Below are positions 14,977-25,383 of a stretch of DNA of 64,000 bases, piece by piece; the first letter of the stretch is position 1, and the number at the start of each line of letters is the position of its first letter. The notes under the pieces were generated by a model, which saw nothing but the letters and a program-made list of their open reading frames with translations, was not told the origin of the DNA and searched no databases. Position numbers and translations under genes: made by a program. Origin of the DNA: Sphingobacteriales bacterium 50-39 (GTDB taxonomy: Bacteria > Bacteroidota > Bacteroidia > Chitinophagales > Chitinophagaceae); NCBI GenBank assembly GCA_001898505.1, contig MKTZ01000009.1, positions 124,001 to 188,000 of the forward strand, written 5' to 3'.

Positions 14977-17334
14977 CACCGGATTGGCGAGAGCGGCCCT
15001 GACAGACTGGAAACTCACGGTCAGCAGGGTGATCATGAGCGCTGCCAGGCCCGCCATGGCAAAGATCCACCATGATAATTCCGTCCTGTATTGATAGTTC
15101 TGCAACCAATTGTGCATAAAGTAATGGGCTGTGGGGATGGCTATCAACAGGGAGATCAGCACGAGCTTTACGAAGTCCTTCGATAATAGCTGCCACAGGC
15201 TAAAGGTCGATGCGCCGAGCACTTTTCTTACGCCAATCTCCTTTACTCTTTGTTCCGCCATGAACGAGGCCATGCCAAATATGCCAAGACAAGAGATAAA
15301 GATGGCGAGAATGGAGAAAAACGAGGACAGCTTCCCGATGCGCTCCTCATCCGAAAATTTGCGGGCATATTCCTCGTCGACGAAGGTGTAACTAAAAAGT
15401 TCTTCGGGGGAGTATTTCTTGCACACGGCCTCGATGAAGGCCAGGCTGGAGGAAGTGGTTTTATTAGGGCTCAGCCTTATGTTCAGGATCCCACCAATGC
15501 TATAGTCGAGATTATAGATAGTGGGTTTGACAGGCTCGTATGGGGACTCCATCACCATGTCCTTGATGACCCCGATGATGGTATAGCTTTTGCCATATTG
15601 CCGGATGATCTGGCCGACGGGGTTCTTAAAGCCGATGTACCGGGCGGCGGATTCATTAATAATGAGGGAAGATGAGTCATTTCTAAATTCCTTACTGAAA
15701 TCCCTACCCTGAAGAATTTCGAATCCCACTGTTCTTCCATATTCCTGCGTTGCAGACACGATGTTGAATTTGGGACTGACGGTCGGGTCCACCCCTTCCC
15801 AGCTAAAGCCGTTGTTAAAATGGTCATTCTCTGTGATTGGTGTATTGGATTCGGCCATCTCTGCAATAGCGCCTTGCTGTAACAGCTCGTTTCGCATATT
15901 GGCAAAGTGGTTATGGTAGTTGAATGTCTGCATGGCAATGGTGATGAGGCCCTGTCTGCTGTACCCTATGGGGCGGCTCTTGGCAAACTGTATCTGTCTG
16001 AAGACTACGATGGTGCCGACGATCAGCACGACGGATACGGCAAATTGTGTTACCACCAGGACCCGGCGCGGCATGGCGGCGAAGCGGCCTGCTTTGAAGG
16101 CGCCTTTTAAAACCTTGACAGGTCGGAAAGAAGACAGGTACAACGCGGGGTAGACACCTGCGACCAGTCCGGTGAAAAGGGTGACGGCCAAACCCGCGAT
16201 CCAGAAATAGAAATTACCCCAGGGAATATGCATCTGCTTCCCCGATACGTCATTGAAAAAGGGTAATATGGAGATCACCAGGACCAGGGAAAATACAAAT
16301 GACAAAAAAGCTACGAGCACGGACTCGCTAAAGAACTGGCTGACGAGCTGGCGGCGTAATGAGCCAATGGCCTTTCGGATGCCGACCTCTTTCGCCCGTC
16401 GTTCGCTCCGGGCCGTGCTGAGGTTCATAAAGTTTATACATGCCAGCAGCAGGACAAAGCCGCCGATGATGGCAAACATCCACACATACCGGATGGCGCC
16501 TCCGGTGTTGACGCCATCTTTAAATTCGGAATAAAGGTGCCAGCGCTTCATAGGGTGCAGGACCATAGCGGGCTTCTCCGTCGTAGCGGTCCGGGCATCC
16601 ACTTTCTTCAGCTTGACATCTTTGATCCTTTCGGAAACGGTGGCCATGTCGACGTGATCTGCTATTTCCACAAAGACCTGGAACGACTCATTATACCAGT
16701 TGTTCTCGTTGCCATCGACCCAGCTCTTTAGGTCGCGAAAAGGTGCAATGAATTTCACCACATTAAACGAGCAACTTTCAGGGAAGTCCTCATAAACTCC
16801 TACGACCTTTTCCTGTATATCGCCGCTGATGGTTATGGTCTTGCCGATGGGGTCTTCGTTTCCAAAGAGCATTTTAGCGGTGCTCCCGGATACAAGGACA
16901 CAAGAAGGGGCGTTAAAGGACTTGCGTGTTCCTGCCAGCATCTTTAGACTGAGCATATCGGGTGCGTCATATTCCATATAGTTGCCCTGGACACTAATTT
17001 TCTTATCACCTGCTGCAACCAGACTGTTCATAGACCATGTGGACAATACGACCCTTTTAAAGTCGCTGCTGTAGTTCTTGCGCAGCTCCGCGGCAAGGGG
17101 CATTACATTTCCCTTATCTGTCTTGACTACCCCATTGAGCGTTTCGGTCTGCATGACCTGGGCGATGCGGCTGTAATTATCGAAATTTTTGTCGAAGGAA
17201 AATTCATCCCAGATCCAAAGACCGATGAGCATGGTCACGGCCAGACCAACGGAAAGGCCTGCTATATTGATAAAGGAATAAGCCTGGTTTTTTGTGAGGT
17301 TGCGCCAGGCGGTCTTAAAGTAGCTGCTGAACAT
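14956..17334 (-). CDS. FtsX/MacB-type ABC transporter permease
   Basis: 792 residues. N-terminal membrane helix after YFKTAWRNLTKNQAYSFINI, then a periplasmic MacB_PCD-like domain (about 50-280), a first FtsX domain with three helices (about 285-410, containing INFMNLSTARSERRAKEVGI), a second periplasmic domain (about 440-660), and a final FtsX domain (about 670-785, EQRVKEIGVRKVLGAS). Ends in NPVKSLRSE. It has no ATPase gene beside it, as is usual for this Bacteroidota group; its ATPase partner is unknown. Close paralog of 52845-55217 and more distantly of 50384-52810. These proteins are thought to move lipids, peptides or lipoproteins, or act in mechanotransmission. Confidence 0.9.
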   Translation of the reverse strand: MFSSYFKTAWRNLTKNQAYSFINIAGLSVGLAVTMLIGLWIWDEFSFDKNFDNYSRIAQVMQTETLNGVVKTDKGNVMPLAAELRKNYSSDFKRVVLSTWSMNSLVAAGDKKISVQGNYMEYDAPDMLSLKMLAGTRKSFNAPSCVLVSGSTAKMLFGNEDPIGKTITISGDIQEKVVGVYEDFPESCSFNVVKFIAPFRDLKSWVDGNENNWYNESFQVFVEIADHVDMATVSERIKDVKLKKVDARTATTEKPAMVLHPMKRWHLYSEFKDGVNTGGAIRYVWMFAIIGGFVLLLACINFMNLSTARSERRAKEVGIRKAIGSLRRQLVSQFFSESVLVAFLSFVFSLVLVISILPFFNDVSGKQMHIPWGNFYFWIAGLAVTLFTGLVAGVYPALYLSSFRPVKVLKGAFKAGRFAAMPRRVLVVTQFAVSVVLIVGTIVVFRQIQFAKSRPIGYSRQGLITIAMQTFNYHNHFANMRNELLQQGAIAEMAESNTPITENDHFNNGFSWEGVDPTVSPKFNIVSATQEYGRTVGFEILQGRDFSKEFRNDSSSLIINESAARYIGFKNPVGQIIRQYGKSYTIIGVIKDMVMESPYEPVKPTIYNLDYSIGGILNIRLSPNKTTSSSLAFIEAVCKKYSPEELFSYTFVDEEYARKFSDEERIGKLSSFFSILAIFISCLGIFGMASFMAEQRVKEIGVRKVLGASTFSLWQLLSKDFVKLVLISLLIAIPTAHYFMHNWLQNYQYRTELSWWIFAMAGLAALMITLLTVSFQSVRAALANPVKSLRSE

Positions 17335-17476
17335 TGCGGATGGTTTGAGAAGCAGATGCGAATATGGGGCCGGATTTGCAGGAGGTTGATAGTCAGTGCG
17401 TATGGCAGACGGGTGCTACCGGGGAGTGTCCGGTTTTGATATAGTGGGGTGTTCGGTCTCACGGGGAGACAGTACT

Positions 17477-18259
17477 TTATTGCACGTCGTAATTCTCATA
17501 AAGAAAACTGCGCGCCTTTGTCAAATAGAAGTAGTTGGTTATTAAGGCATTCATCTTATCGAGGTCCTTCTGCATCTCCTGTCTTGCCTTTTGTTTTTCG
17601 CCCGGACCAAGTAAATAATTGTCGACGCTGACCTCATCTGTGATCTGCTGACGGATGAGGTCGATGAATTTGGCTTTTTGGGCGACGATAGGATAGTCTT
17701 TTTTAAACCACCCGGGCTCTTCCGACAATATATAAATCTCATATTCCGCATTGCCGATGAGCCTGCTGTATTGATGGCCGAAATAAGTGCCGCCGTGGTT
17801 CAGTTGTCCATATATGTGGTTGATGGCTTCAAAGATGCGGATCAGGGTATCTCTGGCGCCTGCCAGCATGGGGCCTTTGTTTTTTTGGCTTAGGAAGTAG
17901 GCGTACAGCATGTAAAAGTTATCCTGTCCCACCTCGCTCCCAAATGAATAAGCGGTGTCGGGATATTCCAGGGCCGCGGCATATGCTTCGTCGGGGTGTG
18001 AAGGAAATTCCCGGTATAGCATGGGGAAATGGACGATGATGTGATTGAACTCTTCTCTTGAATAGGTCAATGTGTCGCGGTCAGCAAATGAGATAACTAT
18101 GCTGTCCTTTTTTGTAAAGAGGGAAGAATCTACAGAATACTTCTTAATGTTCTGCGCGTCATGGGAAGGTGCGGGAACATCGGGTGATGGCTTTTGTGAT
18201 GACCTGCATGAAATCTGAGCGAAGAAGGCAAGAAGGAACCAGCAGATGGGATGGCGCAT
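17477..18259 (-). CDS. Lipoprotein of unknown function, mostly helical
   Basis: 260 residues from ATG 18259 (MRHPICWFLLAFFAQISCRS), whose signal and lipobox (AQISC) fit better than the longer reading from 18307. The mature part includes a stretch of predicted helices (HPDEAYAAALEYPD, FKKDYPIVAQKAKFIDLIRQ, EKQKARQEMQKDLDKM) and a Tyr-rich centre (DNFYMLYAYFLSQ, GHQYSRLIGNAEYEIYIL). I do not recognise the family. It lies between the permease and the hybrid kinase, all on the minus strand, with gaps of 142 and 54 bp. Confidence 0.65.
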   Translation of the reverse strand: MRHPICWFLLAFFAQISCRSSQKPSPDVPAPSHDAQNIKKYSVDSSLFTKKDSIVISFADRDTLTYSREEFNHIIVHFPMLYREFPSHPDEAYAAALEYPDTAYSFGSEVGQDNFYMLYAYFLSQKNKGPMLAGARDTLIRIFEAINHIYGQLNHGGTYFGHQYSRLIGNAEYEIYILSEEPGWFKKDYPIVAQKAKFIDLIRQQITDEVSVDNYLLGPGEKQKARQEMQKDLDKMNALITNYFYLTKARSFLYENYDVQ

Positions 18260-18313
18260 TTTGAGCAATACTTTTGAAAGGGTCATAAGAGTAAGATATA
18301 AAAACAATTTGTG

Positions 18314-21300
18314 TTACCCAACATATGCAAATTGCTGCAGCACGCTCTCTATCTCCTCCAGCCGGAAAGGTTTGGAGACAAATCCATTCATACCGGCATC
18401 CAGGCATCGTTGTTTGTCCTCTATCATGGCGTCTGCGGTGAGCGCGATGATAGGTATGTCGGACTGAGGCCCCTCGAGGCGGCGTATGGCGCGGGTAGCG
18501 GTATATCCATCCATTTCGGGCATATTGATATCCATAAAAATGATGTCGGGCTCATGCTGCTGTAAGAGATCGAGGACCTCGGCTCCGGTCAGGGCTTTGA
18601 TGACCCTGAAGCCCATCTTATGTAATACCTCGGAGATAAGCAGCATGTTGATGGGTTCATCCTCTGCCACCATGATGGTCCTGTTGCCGCCTACCCGATG
18701 GATCACGGGAATGGCATCGGCTGCGGGTGCAGTGGGAGATCCATCAGAAAAAATAGAGGCAAGTATCTGGTTGAGCTCGTTGAATCGAACGGGCTTGGAA
18801 AGGAACAGGTCGATGCCTATTCTTTCGGCTTCATCCCGGTGCAAATTCCTTTCGAGCGAGGAAAGCATCAATATAAATGGCTGGGCATGGTCTTTCAATA
18901 TGGCCTTGATCTCTTTTACGAGCGTAATGCCGTCCATGGAAGGCATCTGGTAGTCGGTGATGATAAGGTCAAAACACCTGTGATCGGCCCGGGCCTTTTT
19001 AAGGATAGTCAATGCTTCTTCTCCGCTGGTGCTGAGCCAGCATTCCACATTCATGAATCCGAAAAGCTCATGCAGAAGTTTGCAATTGGTGAGATTGTCA
19101 TCGACTACGAGGATGCGGCGAAGGGCGGGTCGCTGTGGCTGTGGTTTTACGGGCTCATCCTGTATGATCTCGGGCGCCAGCAGCAGGGTAAAAGTGCTGC
19201 CAATGCCGGGCTGGCTGTCCACGGTAAGGGCGCCACCCATCATCCCGGCGAGATTTTTTGCAATGGTAAGGCCAAGGCCGGTACCGCCATATTTGCGGGT
19301 AGTCGAAGCGTCGCCCTGGGTAAAGCTTTCGAAGATCTTGTCTAGTTTTTCCCGGGGGATGCCGATGCCGGTGTCCTTTACGAGGATAGACAACTGCTGA
19401 TATTTTTTATTTCCTTCCCGATGGGGTAGCTCCCGGTGATGTGCTTCCCGGAGGGGCGCTTCTTCCCTATGGACCGTGACGACTATCTCTCCTTTGTCGG
19501 TGAATTTTATGGCATTGCCTATCAGGTTGACGAGTATCTGCTGGATACGCACGGGGTCGCCCAGAACGAGGTCGGGTAGACGGGGATCGATCTCGCAAAT
19601 GATCTCTAAATTCTTTTCGAACGCTTTTATAGCCAACATGCCGACCGTGTCCTCGACCAGACGGGTAAGACCAAAGACGGTGTTGTCGATAAAGAGCTTG
19701 CCGGCCTCGATCTTCGAATAGTCGAGAATGTCGTTGATGAGGTTAAGGAGGTTGTGGCCGCTCTTATTTACATTCTGGATATATTCCCGCTGTACTTTTT
19801 GCAGGTCTGTGGTGAGTACGAGGTCTGTAAATCCCAGGATGGCATTCATGGGGGTGCGGAGCTCGTGGCTCATATTGGCCATGAACTGGCTCTTGGCCTG
19901 GTTGGCATGTTCGGCTTCCTTACGGGCGGTGCGTTCCAACTCGATGGATTGGGCGAGCTGGTTGGTCCTTTCCGTCACCTGCTGTTCCAGCTCCTTCTTC
20001 TGCTGCCGGATGCGTTGTACCCGTAGCCGGTGAAGACCGAGGACTCCTGCAATAATGACTAGCGCAACGGTGAGCTTGAACCACCATGTCGCCCAGAATG
20101 GCGGTGTGACGGTGAGACGGATGCTGGTTATATTGGAAGACCATTGTTCGTCTTCTTTCATCGACTTTACCTGGAATGTATAATTACCGGGATCGAGGTT
20201 GGTGTAGGTGACACCCCGCTGATGGGGATCGTTGATGTAGATCCAGTCCTTGTCAAATCCCTCCAGTTTGTAGGCATATTTTCTTTTGGAAGGAGTGACA
20301 TAATTGAGAGAGGCAAATTCAAACGAGAAGACGGAACTGCTGTAGGGGAGTGTGAGATCCTTTGTCTCCGTGATATCCTTTTTTAAAGGTGTATTTACAC
20401 TGTCCCCATCGGACACGGGAACATCTTCGTTGAAGATATGGAACGCGGTGATGACCAGTGGAGCCTCGCCCGCGCCCGGACGTATGCTGTCGGGCTGGAA
20501 GACGTTGAACCCATTGACACCACCGAAATACATGGTGCCGCTGTGGTCCATGATACAGGCATGGGCCTTGAACTCGCTGGACTGCAGACCATCGTCCTCG
20601 TTGAATTTTGTAAAATGCCGGCGTCGGGTATCCAGCATGCAGAGCCCATTGGTGGTGCTGATCCATAACCGTCCTTTCCTGTCTTCCTGGATGCCAAAGA
20701 CGACATCCCCGGACAAGCCATCGGTGGTAAAATAATTGGTGAATTTCCCGGTGCGTTTGTCGAGGTGATCGAGCCCAACAGTGGTACATATCCAAATACC
20801 ACCCCGGCTGTCCTCATATACATAGTTTACGGAATTATTGCTGAGACTATTGCTGTAAGGATTGTGGCGGAAATGCGTGAAGATGCCGGTGCGTTTGTCG
20901 AACTTGTCAAGTCCTCCATCGTAAGTGCCTAGCCACAACGCTCCATCCTTGTCTACACAAAGGGTCTGGACCCTGTCGCCACCGGGGCTGTTGGGATTGC
21001 TGAACAGATGCTTGTAGTGTACAAAGCCATCGGTGTGGGGATCATACCTGTCAAGCCCTCCGCCGTATGTGCCTATCCAGATGTCGTTGTCTTTATCGGC
21101 TGCAATGGTATAGATATTGTCGCCGCCAAGGCTGGAAGGAACAGCGGGATCATTCTTGTACCTGCGGCATCGGGTCAGGTCCTTATTCATCACGGTGAGT
21201 CCGTCGCCCCAGGTGCCTATCCAAAGTGAGCCCTTGGTATCTTCGTGCAGCGCCAGAATAAAATCACCGCTGATGCTGTTGGGGTCTCTCACCTGGTGAC

Positions 21301-22507
21301 GGAAATGCGTGAAAGTCCCTGTATGACGATCGAACAGTTCAAGCCCCCCACCATCGGTGCCTATCCACATCCGGTGACGCGAGTCTTCCATAAAGTCCAA
21401 TACATCGTTGTTGCTGAGACTGCCGGGGTCGGAAGAATGCCGGTAGTGCAAAAAATCGGTCTGTCCTTTCTTCCAGAGACCTATGCCGCCGCTGTATGTC
21501 CCAACCCACATATTGCCCTGTCGGTCCTTGTAAAGCGCCTGTATGGAACTGTTGGCAAGGCTGTAGTTGTCGATGTCGTCCTGTTTGTATACCTGAAATG
21601 AATCGATGCCGGGGTCCAGTATGCTGATCCCTCCATTGTCGGTGCCTATCCAGAGATTGCCGGCATCATCTCCACCAAGGGATAGCACCACATTATAGAT
21701 AAGGCTGTATGGGTCTTGAGAAACATTGGGGAAATGGCGAAACTTTCCCCGTGGGTCCACCATAAGCTCGAGACCTTTTCCCAGGGTGCCCAGCCAGAGC
21801 CGGTGACGGCTGTCCTCATAAATGCACTTGATGGCATCGTTGGACAGGGAGGTGTTGTCCTTATTGTCGTGTATGAAGCGGGTAAAAGAATTTTTTGTTC
21901 TGTCCAGCAGATTGAGCCCTGCGTGGGCCGTGCCCAGCCAAATGTTCTTCCGGCTGTCTTCAAAGATGGTATATACGTCATTGTCCCCAAGGCTGGAGGG
22001 ATCTCTGTCATCATTCAGGTACCAGGTCTTATAAGCGCCTGTTGCCGGGTCGAGCTTGTACAAGCCATCTCCATCGGTGGCAACCCATAATGCATTGCTG
22101 TCGTCGAGCAAAAGACAATTTATAAAGTCATTGGAAAGATGTCCGTCGATGTGTACAAATCTGTTCTTTTCTCTGTCCCATCGATTCAGTCCGCCGCCCC
22201 AGGTGCCAATCCACAGATTGCCTTTTTTGTCTTCGATGATGTTGGTGATGAAATTGTTGCTGATGCTTTTAGGATCTCCTTCCTGATTGCGATAGACAGT
22301 GAACCCATAACCGTCATATCTGTTCAATCCATCTCTTGTGCCGAACCACATAAAACCCCGGCTGTCCTGTAGGATACAGGTGATATTGCTCTCTGTGAGA
22401 CCTTCGCTCTTTCCCAAATGCTGGAACTTCAGATGTGAGGGCTGGGCATGGGAATGCAAGGGCAGTACGTGCAGAGCGATCAGAAGGAGGTAAGGGGCAT
22501 ATTTCAT
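18314..22507 (-). CDS. Beta-propeller hybrid sensor kinase with two receiver domains
   Basis: 1397 residues from ATG 22507 (signal peptide [21 protein letters not shown]). Order: two sensor beta-propellers built of repeats such as [20 protein letters not shown] and [19 protein letters not shown] (about 25-690), a Y_Y_Y strand domain (about 700-790, [16 protein letters not shown]), one membrane helix (about 800-820), a coiled coil, HisKA with His881 in [16 protein letters not shown], HATPase (N box [14 protein letters not shown] box TGIGIP and GGTGLGL), then receiver 1 (Asp1185 in [12 protein letters not shown]) and receiver 2 (Asp1326 in [12 protein letters not shown]). Unlike classical HTCS proteins it ends after the receivers with no AraC DNA-binding domain, so output is by phosphotransfer or protein contact. 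A longer in-frame reading to 22771 is antisense-overlap noise. Confidence 0.93.
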   Translation of the reverse strand: MKYAPYLLLIALHVLPLHSHAQPSHLKFQHLGKSEGLTESNITCILQDSRGFMWFGTRDGLNRYDGYGFTVYRNQEGDPKSISNNFITNIIEDKKGNLWIGTWGGGLNRWDREKNRFVHIDGHLSNDFINCLLLDDSNALWVATDGDGLYKLDPATGAYKTWYLNDDRDPSSLGDNDVYTIFEDSRKNIWLGTAHAGLNLLDRTKNSFTRFIHDNKDNTSLSNDAIKCIYEDSRHRLWLGTLGKGLELMVDPRGKFRHFPNVSQDPYSLIYNVVLSLGGDDAGNLWIGTDNGGISILDPGIDSFQVYKQDDIDNYSLANSSIQALYKDRQGNMWVGTYSGGIGLWKKGQTDFLHYRHSSDPGSLSNNDVLDFMEDSRHRMWIGTDGGGLELFDRHTGTFTHFRHQVRDPNSISGDFILALHEDTKGSLWIGTWGDGLTVMNKDLTRCRRYKNDPAVPSSLGGDNIYTIAADKDNDIWIGTYGGGLDRYDPHTDGFVHYKHLFSNPNSPGGDRVQTLCVDKDGALWLGTYDGGLDKFDKRTGIFTHFRHNPYSNSLSNNSVNYVYEDSRGGIWICTTVGLDHLDKRTGKFTNYFTTDGLSGDVVFGIQEDRKGRLWISTTNGLCMLDTRRRHFTKFNEDDGLQSSEFKAHACIMDHSGTMYFGGVNGFNVFQPDSIRPGAGEAPLVITAFHIFNEDVPVSDGDSVNTPLKKDITETKDLTLPYSSSVFSFEFASLNYVTPSKRKYAYKLEGFDKDWIYINDPHQRGVTYTNLDPGNYTFQVKSMKEDEQWSSNITSIRLTVTPPFWATWWFKLTVALVIIAGVLGLHRLRVQRIRQQKKELEQQVTERTNQLAQSIELERTARKEAEHANQAKSQFMANMSHELRTPMNAILGFTDLVLTTDLQKVQREYIQNVNKSGHNLLNLINDILDYSKIEAGKLFIDNTVFGLTRLVEDTVGMLAIKAFEKNLEIICEIDPRLPDLVLGDPVRIQQILVNLIGNAIKFTDKGEIVVTVHREEAPLREAHHRELPHREGNKKYQQLSILVKDTGIGIPREKLDKIFESFTQGDASTTRKYGGTGLGLTIAKNLAGMMGGALTVDSQPGIGSTFTLLLAPEIIQDEPVKPQPQRPALRRILVVDDNLTNCKLLHELFGFMNVECWLSTSGEEALTILKKARADHRCFDLIITDYQMPSMDGITLVKEIKAILKDHAQPFILMLSSLERNLHRDEAERIGIDLFLSKPVRFNELNQILASIFSDGSPTAPAADAIPVIHRVGGNRTIMVAEDEPINMLLISEVLHKMGFRVIKALTGAEVLDLLQQHEPDIIFMDINMPEMDGYTATRAIRRLEGPQSDIPIIALTADAMIEDKQRCLDAGMNGFVSKPFRLEEIESVLQQFAYVG

Positions 22508-22572
22508 GGCTCGTTCGCCACTAATACGTAAATGCAAACGAGTATATTGTGGGAATTGGGTAAAAAAGGGCG

Positions 22573-23097
22573 CTAGGCCACGGGCAATTCCATAAGTGTG
22601 ACGCGTAGATTCCTGTTCTGGGTGGGAAGTTCGGGCGAGTCGGGTGTGACGCGTGCAGCGACGACGTGAAAGCCGTATCTTTCGTAGAAGGCGATGATGG
22701 TGGGATTGTCGGTCCAGGTGTCTATTCGAATGTAATGGAGTCCTTTTTCCCTGGCTTTTCGAAGAGCCCAATCACGAACCTTTTCGAAGACGCGCTGTCC
22801 TTTGAATTGGGGATGTGTGATGATCCTGTGCAGGAAGAGGGCCTGGCCTGTGTCCCATTCCCCCCATGTAGCGGGATCGCTGTAGGAAACGCTGAATATG
22901 GCGAGGACATCGTGGTATTGCAGGACCTTGTATTGCAGGAGCTGTTCTACTTCGGAGGTGAGGGCATTTTTCTCATAGCCTCTCCAGGCGGGATATCCAT
23001 GTTGCCGTTGATAAAGGATGGCCTGCTCGAATAGCCAGTAGACGAGCGGGAGATCTTCATGCGTGGTGTTTATGATATGGACGGGTGGGTGTTCCAT
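22573..23097 (-). CDS. GNAT family N-acetyltransferase
   Basis: 174 residues. The GNAT core shows [20 protein letters not shown] (motif A, with a modified acetyl-CoA loop) and [18 protein letters not shown] (motif B). Single domain; the N-terminal part ([20 protein letters not shown]) is typical of the family. Substrate unknown. Nine bp after the MarR-GNAT gene, probably its operon partner; 65 bp before the hybrid kinase start. Confidence 0.87.
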   Translation of the reverse strand: MEHPPVHIINTTHEDLPLVYWLFEQAILYQRQHGYPAWRGYEKNALTSEVEQLLQYKVLQYHDVLAIFSVSYSDPATWGEWDTGQALFLHRIITHPQFKGQRVFEKVRDWALRKAREKGLHYIRIDTWTDNPTIIAFYERYGFHVVAARVTPDSPELPTQNRNLRVTLMELPVA

Positions 23098-23106
23098 GGT
23101 GCTTTG

Positions 23107-24093
23107 TTATAGGTCTAAGCTCATGATCTTTTCCGTTCTTGAAAGAACAGCCATATGTGGCGGGGCGGGGCTGTCCTTAAAGCCGAGCTTGTAATATAGT
23201 TTATGTGCTGCCTGCATGCGCAGGGTGGTCTGCAGCCAGAGGCGGGTGGCAACATTCTCCTTGCACCGGGTGATACATCTTTCGATGAGACGGGTGGCGA
23301 GGCCGAGGTTGCGATAGTCATTCTTTATATACAGCTTGGCAAATTCGAATTCGTCCTCGTTCAGCCTTTTCAGCACTACACAACCGGCGATGCCGGGGGC
23401 CGGGGGCCTGCCTTCCGAACGGGCGGGTCTTTCGACACGGGCGAAAAATATGAATCCGCCTGTATCGAGGTATGCTTTATCGGGGTGCTCCAATACGAAC
23501 TCGTCTTCTTTTTCCAGCGTGCCGTTCAATACTTCCAGCAGCCAGGGTCTTACGAGCTGTTGAAAGGCCGTCTTTAATTGCGGTGTGTAATCGATGATAG
23601 TGATCCTGGCCGCCTGGTCCAGCTCATCTACTCTTTGGTAGATGGGGTATTCTTCGATGACCTTGTCTATTCGATTGAGGATATTGACAATGTCGGGGTG
23701 ACCGGCCCTGAACACATCGCCCAGTGCCCGGGAGATGGAGGTCCAGAGAGGTCGTAGTTTTTTTAACAGGGTCTTCCCTTTTGGTGACAGGGAGACGAGC
23801 TTGGAGCGTTTGTCGTTGGGGTTGGGTTTGATCGTGACGAGCCCTTCATCCTCCATTTCGCGAAGGATGTTCTTAACGGTGATATGGGTGAAGGCGATGT
23901 GTTCCGCGATGTCGAGAATGGTGAGGGGGGCTTCGGCGCTGGCCAATGCATAATAAACGGAAAACCAGGTGGATTTGAAAGGGAGGCCCTTATCCCTGTA
24001 TATTTTGTTGCCGTCGATGTACAGCTTGTCGCTGATCCTTTTGAACCGGGATGCTCCTGCAAGATGGCCTAATGGGGCTAATATATCGTGCAT
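23107..24093 (-). CDS. MarR-type regulator fused to a GNAT acetyltransferase
   Basis: 328 residues. Residues about 1-150 are a MarR winged helix-turn-helix (LTILDIAEHIAFTHITVKNI as the HTH, DEGLVTIKPNPNDKRSKLVS as the wing). Residues about 165-328 are a GNAT domain (NDYRNLGLATRLIERCITRC as the acetyl-CoA loop, MQAAHKLYYKLGFKDSP as motif B). The fusion is a known arrangement. It is divergent from an MFS exporter; the intergenic region holds its own promoter overlapped by palindromic operators, so it very likely represses itself and the exporter. Ligand unknown. Confidence 0.92.
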   Translation of the reverse strand: MHDILAPLGHLAGASRFKRISDKLYIDGNKIYRDKGLPFKSTWFSVYYALASAEAPLTILDIAEHIAFTHITVKNILREMEDEGLVTIKPNPNDKRSKLVSLSPKGKTLLKKLRPLWTSISRALGDVFRAGHPDIVNILNRIDKVIEEYPIYQRVDELDQAARITIIDYTPQLKTAFQQLVRPWLLEVLNGTLEKEDEFVLEHPDKAYLDTGGFIFFARVERPARSEGRPPAPGIAGCVVLKRLNEDEFEFAKLYIKNDYRNLGLATRLIERCITRCKENVATRLWLQTTLRMQAAHKLYYKLGFKDSPAPPHMAVLSRTEKIMSLDL

Positions 24094-24097
24094 ATGA

Positions 24098-24117
24098 TTA
24101 TAAAAGATGTTTTACAA
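24098..24117. promoter_or_regulatory. Second, imperfect MarR-type operator
   Basis: TTATAAAAGATGTTTTACAA is an inverted repeat with 8 of 10 matching half-site positions and resembles the perfect palindrome at 24121-24138. It overlaps the -7 region of the marR-gnat promoter. Confidence 0.5.
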
Positions 24118-24146
24118 AAATATAAAAGTACTTTTATAAAAGCAAA
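24115..24146 (-). promoter_or_regulatory. Promoter of the MarR-GNAT gene
   Basis: On the minus strand, TTTG (24146-24143) is followed after 20 nt by TATTTTTG (24122-24115), an exact fit to the Bacteroidota TTTG-N19/20-TAnnTTTG consensus. The leader to ATG 24093 would be about 15 nt. The perfect palindrome 24121-24138 fills the spacer. Confidence 0.7.
24121..24138. promoter_or_regulatory. Perfect 18-bp palindrome, probable MarR operator
   Basis: TATAAAAGTACTTTTATA reads the same on both strands. It lies in the spacer of the minus-strand promoter and upstream of a weak plus-strand -7 box (TACCTTAG, 24160-24167) for the MFS gene, so one bound dimer could block both directions. Confidence 0.75.
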
Positions 24147-24177
24147 ATAAAAAAAGACATACCTTAGCGTTCAACTG

Positions 24178-25377
24178 ATGAAGGACATTAAAAGACTACA
24201 GCCCGGGAAATATAAGATAGCCACGATAGTCACTTATTTTATCGTACCTATTTCGGGTTTTGGTACGGACATTTATCTCCCCTCGATGCCAGCCATGGCG
24301 CAGGAGCTGGGTCTACCGCAAGCACAGATACAGCTGACACTGTCCTTATTCCTGGTGAGTTATGGTCTCTCGCAATTGATCTCCGGCTCCTTTCTGGATA
24401 CATTCGGCCGGCGCAGGATCAGCCTGGGGGCGTTGCTGGCCTTTTCATTGTCCTGTCTGGCGACGGGCTTAAGTCATAGCATCATCCTTATATATGCGAT
24501 GCGTTGTTTGCAGGGGCTTTGTATCGGCTTTATCGTGGTGGCCTCGAGGGCTTTCTTCTCGGACATCTATGATGGCGACCGGCGGAAGCATTATATAAGC
24601 CTGATGACAATCGTTTGGTCGGTGGGCCCAATTGTAGCCCCATTTGTCGGTGGGTACCTGGAGCATAGTTTCGGCTGGCGGTCTAATTTCTTTGCACTGT
24701 GTGTTTATGGTTTACTGCTCCTGATCCTTCAGTGGGCTTTCTCGGGCGAGACCATCCGGGAGAAGATACCCTTGTCTATTTCTCATGTTCTTGACAACTA
24801 TAAGGCGATCCTTTCTGCGCGGGATTACAATTATGGCATCCTCATGCTGGGGCTGTGCTATGCGATGATCATGCTTTTCAGCCTGACGGGCCCGTTTGTG
24901 ATCGAGCATGTCATGCATTTCTCTCCTGTGGTGGCCGGTTATGTATCGCTGCTGTTGGGGTTGGCCTGGATGTGTGGTGGTTTTTTGGGAAAGGGATTGA
25001 TCCGGAGACCTTTTCAATCAAAGAACAGGGTGGCGTATGCTGTCCAGGCGGTGTTGGTGGCGGCTATGATCGTAGGTGCATCATGGGTGTCCAACATCCG
25101 GACCATGGTAGGTTTTGCATTTCTCATACATGTGACGGCCGGATTTATTTTTAATAATTATTTTACCTATTGCCTGGCCCGATTCCCACGTGCGGCTGGC
25201 ATTGCGGGCGGTCTGGCAGGAGGACTGGCTTATACCCTCACAGCCATGCTCAGCTATGGTATTGCGGCACTGCTACGGCCTTCCTCGCAAATGCAGATAG
25301 GAGTGGGATATCTCATCATTTCGATGATGGGGGTGGGGGTATTATGGATGAGCAGGAAGATGCATCCCCGCGTGTAA
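24178..25377 (+). CDS. MFS drug exporter, Bcr/CflA type
   Basis: 399 residues with 12 membrane helices. The early segment FGTDIYLPSMPAMAQELG followed by LTLSLFLVSYGLSQL and GSFLDTFGRRRISL (motif A after helix 2) fits the Bcr/CflA multidrug-efflux family. A proline-rich helix 5 region (VGPIVAPFVGGYLE) is present. Exports drugs or metabolites by proton antiport at the inner membrane. Divergently transcribed from the MarR-GNAT gene and sharing its operator region, so regulated by it and perhaps exporting the same toxic compound that GNAT acetylates (inference). Confidence 0.92.
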   Translation: MKDIKRLQPGKYKIATIVTYFIVPISGFGTDIYLPSMPAMAQELGLPQAQIQLTLSLFLVSYGLSQLISGSFLDTFGRRRISLGALLAFSLSCLATGLSHSIILIYAMRCLQGLCIGFIVVASRAFFSDIYDGDRRKHYISLMTIVWSVGPIVAPFVGGYLEHSFGWRSNFFALCVYGLLLLILQWAFSGETIREKIPLSISHVLDNYKAILSARDYNYGILMLGLCYAMIMLFSLTGPFVIEHVMHFSPVVAGYVSLLLGLAWMCGGFLGKGLIRRPFQSKNRVAYAVQAVLVAAMIVGASWVSNIRTMVGFAFLIHVTAGFIFNNYFTYCLARFPRAAGIAGGLAGGLAYTLTAMLSYGIAALLRPSSQMQIGVGYLIISMMGVGVLWMSRKMHPRV

Positions 25378-25383
25378 TAATCT

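Noticed and set aside
18698-19345. 215-residue plus-strand open frame inside the hybrid kinase
   Set aside because: Shadow of the receiver and ATPase regions of the minus-strand gene.
22508-22771. 88-residue N-terminal extension of the hybrid kinase
   Set aside because: Precedes a perfect signal peptide and overlaps the GNAT gene; basic, non-protein-like composition.
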